A stretch of DNA of 64,000 bases from assembly GCF_024363255.1 (NCBI RefSeq), contig NZ_AP026070.1, positions 2,108,001 to 2,172,000 on the forward strand, in the 5' to 3' direction. The notes under the pieces are model-generated. The model saw nothing but the letters and a program-made list of their open reading frames with translations, had not been told where the DNA came from and made no database searches. Numbering within the stretch: position 1 is the first letter of the stretch; every line of letters starts with the position of its first letter. Below are positions 19,774 through 28,393 of the stretch, in pieces. This DNA comes from Shewanella sp. NFH-SH190041. GTDB taxonomy: Bacteria > Pseudomonadota > Gammaproteobacteria > Enterobacterales > Shewanellaceae. Made by a program: the position numbers and the translations under genes.

Positions 19774-19790
19774 TTGCAAATCGAGCTATG
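19774..19790 (+). pseudogene. first codons of a fifth operon gene, cut by an IS remnant
   Basis: Twenty-four bases after the HNH stop, AGGAG (19763-19767) is followed after 6 nt by TTG and the codons for QIELWED. At that point the sequence becomes the left end of an IS407-type copy (TCCTCCC...), and the frame runs into a stop in the IS at about 19834. The spacing and strength of the ribosome site suggest a real downstream gene that was lost through the insertion. Confidence 0.45.
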
Positions 19791-20212
19791 GGAAGATAAT
19801 CCTCCCTTTTTAGCTGCTGTTAAAAGTAGAAGTTAAGCAGCCATCAATGGTGGCCTGCCATTGTTTGCTTTATGTGGTCGTTCATGATTGGAAAAACAAA
19901 GCCATTGAGCAGCATAGTCTTGTACTTCCTCGATTTAGGCAAACAGATGTTTGCTAACCCAGCTGTATCGAATTGTTTTGTTGTGTCGCTCGATATAAGC
20001 CTTCTGATAAGGGGTGCCAGGTTGAATATATTCAATCTGGATCTCATGTCGCTTGACCCAACTTACAAACTCACTGCTATTGAATGCTTTGGTCGCTGCA
20101 CAAGAGTTGATTTAGTGTTCTAGTCACTCTTAATGTTGGTTATAACAATCCCGCTTCAATCGTCAAACCCCACGATGATAGTCATCAATAACGTTGAATA
20201 AACAGTAGCTTA
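19785..20212 (-). mobile_element. partial IS407-type copy (orfB end only)
   Basis: About 430 bp aligning with the left end of the complete element at 14424 onward (CCTCCCTTTTTA, AAGCAGCCATCA, TGGTGGCCTGCCATTGTTTG), in the same orientation. The orfB coding remnant contains substitutions and small indels that break the frame. Homology stops at about 20212. The two copies bracket the defence operon. Confidence 0.75.
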
Positions 20213-20410
20213 TGAGATCAAAAACAACCCATAGGAAAGTAATTAACAATGGATAATTCTGCATGTTTTTGCGAGCACCTGTATCTCCAATGCCACCAAC
20301 TTGATTTGCTCACCCAGAACTGTTTGAAATTCATAAATACACCGAATAAAGCGACGTTCTATGACGGCCTGAGCGCATTTTCAGCCTTGTGGTTCTGTGC
20401 CAAATGGGCA
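20213..20410. other. unassigned stretch between IS remnant and ppaC terminator
   Basis: No gene or repeat recognised; the sequence is probably scar DNA left by the deletion that removed the rest of the IS copy. Confidence 0.3.
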
Positions 20411-20440
20411 AAAAAATACCGGCCATAAGACCGGTATTTA
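20411..20440 (-). terminator. intrinsic terminator of ppaC
   Basis: The stem ATACCGG / CCGGTAT with loop CCATAAGA-type is followed, reading on the minus strand, by a run of seven T. It lies 56 bp after the ppaC stop codon. Confidence 0.85.
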
Positions 20441-20495
20441 TATTTCTCAACCGCAGGAGAAATTAACCTCCCCTGCGATAAGAAAGGCTTATTGA

Positions 20496-21416
20496 TTAAG
20501 CGAAAGCTTCTTGCAGTTGCGGAACAACCTGCTTTTTGCGGCTCAGTACACCATCTAGCCATACACGGCCATTTTCAGATGCTTTGCCATATGCACGATG
20601 GGTCAGATCATCAGCATCAGAGACCACCAGCACTTCAGAGCCTTCCTTCATAATGTCGGTCAGCAACAGCAGTACAGAGTGACGGTTACCTTCTGCTTTC
20701 AGCGCAGCGATATCTGCTTCCAGCTCATGTTTGATGGCATCAAACACAGCCAAGTCAACCACTTCCAGCTGACCGATACCTACCAGGTTGCCGTTCATAT
20801 TGAAGTCTTTAAAGTCACGCATCACCAGTTCACGCACTGGAGTACCGTCAACAGCTGATTTCACCTTGAACATTTCCATGCCCAGCGCTTTGAAATCTTC
20901 CACACCAGCAATTGCAGCCAGCGCTTCAACACAACGGATATCAGCAGTGGTGCAGGTTGGTGACTTGAAGATCACTGTGTCAGACAGAATCGCACACATC
21001 ATGATGCCAGCGATTTGCTGAGGAATTTCTACACCGTAGAAATCGTACATCATCTTGATTACTGTGTTAGAACAGCCCACTGGACGGATCCAGCACTCCA
21101 GCGGCGTTGCAGTAGTCAGGTCACCCAGTTTGTGGTGATCAACAATACCCACAATAGTGGCTTGGGCAATATCGTCTGGCGCTTGAGTCACTTCAGAGTG
21201 GTCAACAATATAAACCTGCTCGCCAGCATAGCTGGTCTTGTACTCAGGAGCTTCAACACCAAAGGTGTCCAGAATAAATTGAGTCTCAGGAGAAATATCG
21301 CCCAGACGAGTAGCTACAGCGGCTTCGCCGATCTGGTTTTTCAGATAAGCCAGCGCAATGGCACCACAGATAGAATCGGAATCAGGGATCTTGTGTCCCA
21401 CAACATAGATAGGCAT
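20496..21416 (-). CDS. ppaC: manganese-dependent inorganic pyrophosphatase (family II)
   Basis: A 306-residue DHH-family phosphoesterase, the normal length for this enzyme. Metal ligands are visible in GHKIPDSDSICGA (residues 7-19), IVDHSEVTQ (residue 70 region) and GIVDHHKLGD (the DHH motif near residue 97). The C-terminal DHHA2 domain holds SRKKQVVPQL, which binds pyrophosphate. It hydrolyses PPi to phosphate in the cytosol and drives biosynthetic reactions forward. It is a single gene with its own terminator. Confidence 0.95.
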   Translation of the reverse strand: MPIYVVGHKIPDSDSICGAIALAYLKNQIGEAAVATRLGDISPETQFILDTFGVEAPEYKTSYAGEQVYIVDHSEVTQAPDDIAQATIVGIVDHHKLGDLTTATPLECWIRPVGCSNTVIKMMYDFYGVEIPQQIAGIMMCAILSDTVIFKSPTCTTADIRCVEALAAIAGVEDFKALGMEMFKVKSAVDGTPVRELVMRDFKDFNMNGNLVGIGQLEVVDLAVFDAIKHELEADIAALKAEGNRHSVLLLLTDIMKEGSEVLVVSDADDLTHRAYGKASENGRVWLDGVLSRKKQVVPQLQEAFA

Positions 21417-21581
21417 AGTTCAATCTCACATTAAATTTGGCGGCATTTTAGCAAAATCCTGCAACAAAAACAGCGCCTCAGGACTGCTGTACGGCGCCGT
21501 TGTCGTTAAAATGCCCACTTACATTAGCAGCATACAGGATTTACTCCCGCCAATGAAAGCCACCAAAGGCAACAAGTGACA

Positions 21582-23255
21582 TTAAGGTTTGTTTTTGTCC
21601 ACCAGCTCCAGTCCGCCGCGCAGTGAGCCTCCCTTTTGCCGTGGCGGGAATTGGTGCAAGGTCGTCACATGCGCTGTAATTAAATCCCGCAACACTCCCC
21701 CGATCCAAGCCTTACGCAATGCCAGCTGCTCAGCATAGCGTCCATCGTTACGCTCAAAGGGGTCCATCTTCAGATTAAACAGCAGCGCACTTTGGCGGAA
21801 ATAGTCAAAAAAGCCTTCCCGTACTTTTGAATGCACCTTCCATTGCTTCCAGCGCACGGCGGTCAGCTGGCTTTCATTGTAATAAATAAAGTGCTCCCGA
21901 CTTGAGTCCGCTTCCCCGCGCCAATGGGCCAGATTATCAACCCCATCAATATGCACCTTATCCCGCTCCCGCAGCTGCTGAGCAACATTTTTAATGCCCG
22001 CGGCAGAAGCCAAAGTAGTAAAGAGATCCAAGTGACTTTGTATACCGTTTGATTTACTCCCCGCGGCAATGGCATTAGGCCAGCGCACCATCATAGGTAC
22101 ACGTACCCCACCCTCCCAGGTTGTCGCCTTTTCGCCCCGAAATGGGCTGGCTCCGGCATCGGGATAAACAAACAGTTGCGGCCCATTATCAGAGGTAAAG
22201 ATCACTATGGTGTTATCGGCAATATTCAGATCTTCCAGTTTATCCAATAGCATACCGACATGTTCATCCAGCTCTAGTACGCCAGCACCGGCAATATCTT
22301 CTTCTGACGACACCTCTGCAATCCGAGCGATATATTGTGGCAAGGAACGGGTATAAACATGAATACGGGTAGGGTTATGCCAAATAAAAAATGGCTTGCC
22401 TTGCTCATGGGCTTCATCAATAAACGCCAGGGATCTATCAACAAATTCTCGATCAATGGTTTCCATGCGTTTTCGGGTCAACGGCCCTGTGTCGCGGATA
22501 TAGCCGCCCGGCTCCGCCTTGGCATCAATCACCCCACGGGGACGATAGTTTTGCAGTAATTCATGGGGATAATCTCGCTGCTCCGGCTCCTCTTCCGCAT
22601 TCAAGTGATAGAGATTACCAAAGAAAATATCAAAGCCGTGGTTAGTGGGCAGATGATGGTCCCGATCGCCCAAATGATTTTTCCCTACCTGAGCCGTTTT
22701 GTAGCCTAATGGCTTAAGTAGTTCTGCTAGCGTGGGATCTTTTTCATTAATACCCAGTGGCGAGCCCGGTAGCCCCACCGTAGTCAACCCGGTGCGAATC
22801 GGCATCTGCCCTGTGATAAATGAGGCTCGCCCAGCGGTACAGGTCGGCTCGGCATAGTGATCGGTAAACATCATGCCTTCATTGGCAATCCGGTCAAGAT
22901 TGGGAGTCTGGGTCATTAGACCATGACTGTAAGCACTGATATTGGTATGCCCCACATCATCGGCCATAATCACCAAAATATTGGGTAAATCCGTGCTTTT
23001 ATTGCTATCGAGCAGATGCTCTGCGCTGGCAATAGGCACACTCGCAAGCAGCGCCAATATCCCGGTAAACTGTCTCACCCGCTTGCTACGCGTCTTTTCA
23101 ACCAAACCACTAACCAATAAGGAACGGCGCTGACGACCATGATAAATCTGCGCCGTTTGCCCGCAATGATTCCGCAGTTGCTGCAGATAACGCTTAACGC
23201 CTTTGTTAGGCACCAACTTGTCAGCTAACTCCTGCCAGTGTTGTCTTGCTATCAT
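21582..23255 (-). CDS. type I sulfatase (arylsulfatase family), exported
   Basis: A 557-residue sulfatase. The active-site CTAGR matches C-x-[PA]-x-R, in which the cysteine becomes formylglycine. ILVIMADDVGHTN gives two metal aspartates, and VIFTSDNGPQ a further DN pair. The ATG at 23255 follows a good GGGAGAGGG site, which leaves about 60 basic residues before the hydrophobic stretch FTGILALLASVPIASA (around residues 67-82). This is an unusually long N-region for a signal peptide, and it may serve as a membrane anchor instead. The substrate is unknown. Neighbouring acyl-CoA catabolism genes leave a sulfated lipid or sterol possible, but that is inference. No maturation enzyme lies in the window. 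Confidence 0.85.
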   Translation of the reverse strand: MIARQHWQELADKLVPNKGVKRYLQQLRNHCGQTAQIYHGRQRRSLLVSGLVEKTRSKRVRQFTGILALLASVPIASAEHLLDSNKSTDLPNILVIMADDVGHTNISAYSHGLMTQTPNLDRIANEGMMFTDHYAEPTCTAGRASFITGQMPIRTGLTTVGLPGSPLGINEKDPTLAELLKPLGYKTAQVGKNHLGDRDHHLPTNHGFDIFFGNLYHLNAEEEPEQRDYPHELLQNYRPRGVIDAKAEPGGYIRDTGPLTRKRMETIDREFVDRSLAFIDEAHEQGKPFFIWHNPTRIHVYTRSLPQYIARIAEVSSEEDIAGAGVLELDEHVGMLLDKLEDLNIADNTIVIFTSDNGPQLFVYPDAGASPFRGEKATTWEGGVRVPMMVRWPNAIAAGSKSNGIQSHLDLFTTLASAAGIKNVAQQLRERDKVHIDGVDNLAHWRGEADSSREHFIYYNESQLTAVRWKQWKVHSKVREGFFDYFRQSALLFNLKMDPFERNDGRYAEQLALRKAWIGGVLRDLITAHVTTLHQFPPRQKGGSLRGGLELVDKNKP

Positions 23256-23612
23256 CTGCAGCCCTCTCCCTTATGCTGTGATTATCGTGCTTGTATGTTA
23301 TTGCTCGAATATCGTTATCGAGCTTTTATTATCTATATCGCTACCTAATAAATAATTATTTCCGCGTTTACTACTTTTGCCGTGCGCTCGACACTGTTAA
23401 TGAGATGCCTTATCGCTATGCTGTTTTGCGGTCTTAGCATCCAGACTCGTGCATACCCCATACATGATTCATACAGAGTCTCTGGCAGCAAAATCCTTAT
23501 CAAAAAAATTCAAAACAAAAACACAAAATAAATCTATAGCATTGTTATTAAATAATTATTTTATTGATTAACCGTTTAAAAATTCAAATCATCTAAACTC
23601 ACTAAACACCCA
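23256..23612. other. AT-rich intergenic region upstream of the sulfatase
   Basis: A 357-bp stretch that should hold the sulfatase promoter near its high-coordinate end. It is rich in ATTATT runs and has no gene. No operator could be named. Confidence 0.4.
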
Positions 23613-24572
23613 TTAGCGTCCCTGCCAGCAAGGTGAGCGTTTCTGGGCAAAAGCGGTAATTCCCTCAAGTATGTCGTGACTGTTGCGCATCACTTCCAGC
23701 TCGGTATAACCGCCCTGCTCCTGAGCTAAAATCGCCTCTGGCAACGGATGATTCAGCCCTTGCTGCACACAGGCCTTAGTTGCCTGTAATGCCAGCGGTG
23801 CGGCGCGCAGCAGTTTACCAATCCATTGTTGTACGGCATTATCCAGCTCTGCAGCCGGCACAACCTGATTGATCAAGCCCCATTCCAGTGCCTGCGGCGC
23901 ACTTAAGGTGTCACAGGCCAGTAGTAACTGCATCGCCCGTTTCATGCCCAATTGACGCGGTAATCTGTGCATCCCGCCGGCATAGGCCACAACGCCGATA
24001 TGTGGCTCAGGTAAGCCGAAACTGGCATGTTCTGCGGCAATAACCAAATCCGCCGCCAAGGCAATTTCAAATCCCCCGCCCATAGCCAGCCCATTAACCG
24101 CGGCAATCACAGGTTTATTGAGGTTAAATCGGGAAGTCAGTCCGGCGTAACCGGTTTCTGGCACGCGATACGCCTCTCCCCCCGCGGCAGCTTCATTCAT
24201 GGCACGAATATCACCACCGGCGGAAAATGCCCGTTCACCAGTACCGCGGATCACCGCCAGCCACAGCGCCTCTTCTGTTGCGAAAAAATCCATTACGGCT
24301 GCCAGAAACCCATTTGTTTGACTGTCGATGGCATTCATCCGCTCCGGTCGATTAATGGTGATATGTAGCGCCCGCCCTTGAATACTGCACAATACCGGAC
24401 TATCCGGCAGCTCAGAGGCGCTCAAACCATAGGGATAAAATATCTCCTGCAGTGCAGATGGAATTGCCACCGCAGCGAGTTCGAATTCCTGTGGTTGATT
24501 GAGCGAGGGGCTGTTTGCAGCTTGATCACCAGAAACGACATCTGCATTCATGTTTTGAGTCTTGTTCTGCAT
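23613..24572 (-). CDS. enoyl-CoA hydratase/isomerase family protein
   Basis: A 319-residue crotonase. INRPERMNAID, FSAGGDIRAMN (oxyanion hole), NGLAMGGGFEIALAADL (first catalytic Glu position) and FGLPEPHIGVV (second Glu) are all in place, so hydratase activity is plausible. The fold begins near residue 65. The N-terminal extension (MQNKTQNMNADVVSG and onward) is polar and low in conservation, and it includes AVAIPSALQEIFYPYGLSAS, absent from typical 260-residue crotonases. It is followed downstream on the same strand by the sulfatase, across a 357-bp gap. Possible role: hydration of an unsaturated acyl-CoA in the catabolic set that follows to the right. Confidence 0.8.
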   Translation of the reverse strand: MQNKTQNMNADVVSGDQAANSPSLNQPQEFELAAVAIPSALQEIFYPYGLSASELPDSPVLCSIQGRALHITINRPERMNAIDSQTNGFLAAVMDFFATEEALWLAVIRGTGERAFSAGGDIRAMNEAAAGGEAYRVPETGYAGLTSRFNLNKPVIAAVNGLAMGGGFEIALAADLVIAAEHASFGLPEPHIGVVAYAGGMHRLPRQLGMKRAMQLLLACDTLSAPQALEWGLINQVVPAAELDNAVQQWIGKLLRAAPLALQATKACVQQGLNHPLPEAILAQEQGGYTELEVMRNSHDILEGITAFAQKRSPCWQGR

Positions 24573-24864
24573 CCTTGTCTCCCACTGGCGCTAACCTGAT
24601 ATTGGTCTAATCAAAATTGATTTGTTTGCCCTGCCATAATGAGGCTTATCCCACCCTATCTAGCCTGACGCGGCCTGGGTACTTTTTTGCATGAATGGCC
24701 AGCTATTCACCTTAGTGATTACAGCGGCGCTGTGATGGCATAAGTCGTATAACAAATGATGCCAAGCACCTAAGCTCAGCTAATTCAGGGATAAAAGTGA
24801 CAAAACGACGGCAGTAAGTCGGTTACCGCGCCAAGACAAAGAGTTGAGCGCTAAGTTGAAATAG

Positions 24865-26661
24865 CTAACTGGTTTTTGCCAACACGCCTGCATCAATCTC
24901 ATCAGTTGCTGTCTCATTGCCATCGGTATGAGGATAATGACGAGAGTGCTTGCCCGAGTTAACAGCAAATGATTGATTGTCTGGCTTTAATTTCAGTCTC
25001 CCTAGCAGCAAATCCGCCGCACGCTCAGCAATCATCATTGCTGGCGCATTGGTATTGCCTGAGGTGATCTGCGGCATGACGGATACATCCGCCACCCGCA
25101 GGCCGCGCACCCCAATCACTTTCAGCTCACAGTCCACCACTGCATCATCCCCCTGCCCCATGCGGCAAGTGCCCACCGGGTGATGTACTGTCGTGCCATG
25201 AGCCGCGGCATAATCAGCTAACGCCTGATGACTAGCATACTGGCCCCCGGGAAGTACTTCATAATCAATAAGCCCGGCCAATGCCGGCTGCGCCGCAACT
25301 TGCCGTGCCAGTTGCATCGCGGCTACCGTGTCATCAATATCTTTTTTATCACCCAGATAATTGAAGAAAAACTCAGGCTCAGACACAGGATTATTATCCT
25401 TAAGTCTCACCCGCCCTTCAGCCCTTGGGCGCAAAACACAGGGGGCAAGTGTCAAACCGGGAAAAGGATGGGGCTTTTTACTGACGGTATCGCCGGTCAC
25501 CGGCAAGCAATGAAACTGCACCTGAGGCCGGCGCTCTGCAGCTATGGTGCTATTGCCACCAGCTTTATCGTTATTAACTCGATCAGTGCTGGCCCCATTG
25601 TCATCCGTCTGCTCAGGTAGAGGGACAAAAGCGCCCACTTCAGCCCCCGGTAGTGTCAACGCCCCACGGCGGGTAAACAGGTATTGTAGCAACTCACGCA
25701 CAGCACCAAACCCACCTAAGCGACTGTTTAAACTGGGCACATAGGATTTAAGTCGCCACATCATCGGCACGATATAATGATCTTTAAGGTGTAATCCCAC
25801 ATGTACGCGACAAGCGACAGGAGCTATTCCCAAGCGAGATAATTCAGCCGCGGGGCCTATCCCTGAGCGCATCAGTATCCCCGGGCTATCCAGTGCACCA
25901 GCGCATAATATCACCTCCTGTGATACCTCCACCCGACAGGGCTGACCATCTTTGCGATAATGCACCGCAATGGCTCGCCCGGCAATAAACTCCACTCGGT
26001 CGGCAATCGCCGCAGTGATCACAGTAAGATTGGGGCGGGACAACACAGGTTGCAAAAAGGCGCGAAAACTGGAGCAGCGCTCCCCTTGCTGCATGGTGGT
26101 ATGAAAATATCCGGCGCCAATTTGGTTCGGGCCGTTAAAGTCCGGGTTATAAGGAAAGCCCTGTTGGGTAAAGGCGCGGATCATGGCATCACTGACCGGA
26201 TGCTTTTCCACCAATTCCTGCACCGGTAAGGGGCCAGTATCGCCATGATAATCTGGCGATAAACTACTGCAGTCCTGACGCTGTTGAGAGCGCATAAAAT
26301 AGGGTTTGACCTCCTGCCAGCTCCAGCCACTCGCCCCAGCGGCCGCCCAGTCGTCATAATCCTGATGTTGCCCTCGCACATACAGCATGCCATTAATGGC
26401 AGAGCAGCCCCCAAGCATCCTTCCCCTGGGAACAGTATGCTGCCGACCATCATTATGTGGCTCTGCCGAAGTCTGATACAGGGCAGAATACCGACTATCC
26501 CGGGTGATCTGCCCCCACCCGGCAGGCATCTTGGTAAGAAAATCCTCTTTCTTATTACCAGCTTCCAACAGCAATACTTGTTTATTTTGCTGCGCACTCA
26601 AACGGTTAGCCAGTACGCACCCGGCTGAACCGCCGCCAATAATAATAAAGTCATATTGCAT
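24865..26661 (-). CDS. GMC-family FAD oxidoreductase (choline/alcohol dehydrogenase-like)
   Basis: A 598-residue protein from the ATG at 26661, which follows AGGAGA; an upstream frame to 26757 adds an unrelated hydrophobic piece and is not used. N-terminal FAD-binding MQYDFIIIGGGSAGCVLANR, LEAGNKKED, RGRMLGGCSAINGMLYVRG (GMC signature 1), GALDSPGILMRSGIG (signature 2) and the C-terminal HHPVGTCRMG with catalytic His, then TNAPAMMIAER. It oxidises an alcohol to an aldehyde with FAD; the substrate cannot be read. A low-complexity Asn/Asp/Ser insertion (DDNGASTDRVNNDKAGGNST) interrupts the middle. The C-terminal tail of about 45 residues is also extra. Confidence 0.88.
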   Translation of the reverse strand: MQYDFIIIGGGSAGCVLANRLSAQQNKQVLLLEAGNKKEDFLTKMPAGWGQITRDSRYSALYQTSAEPHNDGRQHTVPRGRMLGGCSAINGMLYVRGQHQDYDDWAAAGASGWSWQEVKPYFMRSQQRQDCSSLSPDYHGDTGPLPVQELVEKHPVSDAMIRAFTQQGFPYNPDFNGPNQIGAGYFHTTMQQGERCSSFRAFLQPVLSRPNLTVITAAIADRVEFIAGRAIAVHYRKDGQPCRVEVSQEVILCAGALDSPGILMRSGIGPAAELSRLGIAPVACRVHVGLHLKDHYIVPMMWRLKSYVPSLNSRLGGFGAVRELLQYLFTRRGALTLPGAEVGAFVPLPEQTDDNGASTDRVNNDKAGGNSTIAAERRPQVQFHCLPVTGDTVSKKPHPFPGLTLAPCVLRPRAEGRVRLKDNNPVSEPEFFFNYLGDKKDIDDTVAAMQLARQVAAQPALAGLIDYEVLPGGQYASHQALADYAAAHGTTVHHPVGTCRMGQGDDAVVDCELKVIGVRGLRVADVSVMPQITSGNTNAPAMMIAERAADLLLGRLKLKPDNQSFAVNSGKHSRHYPHTDGNETATDEIDAGVLAKTS

Positions 26662-26928
26662 CAGACTGCTCTCCTTTTCCGAGTAGCGCCGCAGCACCAC
26701 TGGCTCTGACAGGGTGGTAAACAGAAATGCGGTAAACAGGATGGCTCCTGTCCCCATCTCCTTAACGACTGCTTCGTTATCTTATGCTTGTTTTATGCAA
26801 ACTTGCTCAACACTCTTGTAATGGGTAAATAGCGTGCCAATCCCCCGTTACCCCATCAGCTAATTAACCGGTTTATCTGTGCTCTTGGCAGCGCTATTCC
26901 CTGATATTTTTATAACTACATTAACCAG

Positions 26929-27579
26929 TTAAACATTTTGAACCGAATCAGTTTTCATCTTAGGGTCTGACGCTAGCCGACTTGTATGGCCTAAGCGCCG
27001 AAAAGCAATGGCTTGCAACGTCCAATAGCCCATCATGCAACTCACCATGCCCCCAAGCACCGCAGCAAACAGCGCCTTAATGAGAATAAAATGAGCCGTC
27101 TCTAACCCCGTAGTGCCGGTTAACAACAAGATCCACAGCACGAGTAACGCCAATAAGATCCCAATGACGCTGCCACATAGGCCGATACGCAGCGCCAGTA
27201 ACATTCGCCGAATACGATTGAATCCCGCGCTACGGTTGTCAGCTCCAGACGTAGACTTTGACTGGGATTGGGATGTTGACTGAGATAACGAAGAAATCCC
27301 GCTAATCACCCGGCCATAACCTGTGGCTAATTGATGTAAGGGAAACTTATCAAAACCGCCCTGCCGCGCCCGGGACAATAGCAATGGCGTGGTGATCAGT
27401 GCAGTAAGCAGGGGCAGCAGCAAGGCCGTGGCCAGGGTGTCAACAGCAATACTGCTACTGCCCCAAAAAGGAATAAAATCTTGCTGCCGGGTCAACCACC
27501 AGGCCGCAGCGGCATTAATGACAAAATTAAACACCGCGGGGATCAGCATTTGTTCCAACAGTAAAAATCGTTTTAGCAT
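26929..27579 (-). CDS. integral membrane protein, unknown
   Basis: A 216-residue protein from the ATG at 27579 (MLKRFLLLEQML), preceded by GTGGAG; the longer frame to 27642 is not supported by a ribosome site. Five hydrophobic segments: about residues 9-25, 46-69, 133-155, 168-180 and 185-200. A Ser/Gln-rich soluble loop (SLSQSTSQSQSKSTSG) lies between the second and third. No motif assigns a family. It lies 267 bp upstream of the GMC oxidoreductase start, on the same strand. Confidence 0.6.
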   Translation of the reverse strand: MLKRFLLLEQMLIPAVFNFVINAAAAWWLTRQQDFIPFWGSSSIAVDTLATALLLPLLTALITTPLLLSRARQGGFDKFPLHQLATGYGRVISGISSLSQSTSQSQSKSTSGADNRSAGFNRIRRMLLALRIGLCGSVIGILLALLVLWILLLTGTTGLETAHFILIKALFAAVLGGMVSCMMGYWTLQAIAFRRLGHTSRLASDPKMKTDSVQNV

Positions 27580-27642
27580 GGTGTTTCTCCACAATCCACA
27601 CCCGATAAGCCTTACAGTGCCTGTAGCTTGCATTCGCGTCAT

Positions 27643-28393
27643 GTGTAAGCGTCCTACGCCTAAACATCAACACAGTAAGGCATGGTTATTCACCAGAGCT
27701 ATCGCCTGCCCCTATGGCTAGCGCCTCGCTCAAGTAAAATAGTGCTAAGGGTATGGTCCATTATCCGTTTGCGGCTTTCGGGGAGCACATCCGCCATGCG
27801 ATCTCGCAAGAAAACCCGTTATGGGTAAAGGAGTATGTTGCCCGCTTTTCCCCTCTCACATCGTCTAAAGCAAGTAAACCAAACTGTGGAGACGAAAACA
27901 CAAACACACCTGAAAGCAGACGTTAACGAGAAGCCTAGCGCTAGAAGCCAAGGATAATAAAATGGCCAGTTCCCCCGAATTAGTTAACTGACATGCCAGC
28001 TAGGCGCTAACTTTTACCATTCACCATTTTCCACCAGCCAGTTACGCTCACAGCCACACCGCCTAAGAAAAATCCCCGCCAGTACCACCGAACAATCAAT
28101 GGAAAATCACCACTGTGAATACAGGGCAATAGAAATAATAAAGTTCAACCTGTATCGCGACAGATTTAGCTTGTCACTCATAACAGTAACAACAGTAACT
28201 TAGCGCTATTCGCTGCTCGTTCGGCACGCTAGGTAGACCAAGCGTAAAGATACCAAGAATGAATACAGCAAGAGCACATACATCAGCCTTGTCACAAGCC
28301 CACAACGCTTGAGCGCCAAGAGCAGAGCACCAATAACAGTAAGTAATCGCAAGTAGCAGTACATACAACGCAAAGCATGGAAAGGATCGCCCT
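27643..28393. other. long intergenic region upstream of the thiolase operon
   Basis: 750 bp without a supported gene. It must carry the promoter of the thiolase operon (plus) and probably that of the membrane protein (minus). AAAGGATC at 28380-28387 is the likely thiolase ribosome site. A 64-codon minus frame at 28174-28368 has no ribosome site and an odd Cys/Tyr-rich composition, so it is not called. Confidence 0.4.

Noticed and set aside
28174..28368. 64-codon minus frame upstream of the thiolase
   Set aside because: Cys/Tyr-rich odd composition and no ribosome site.
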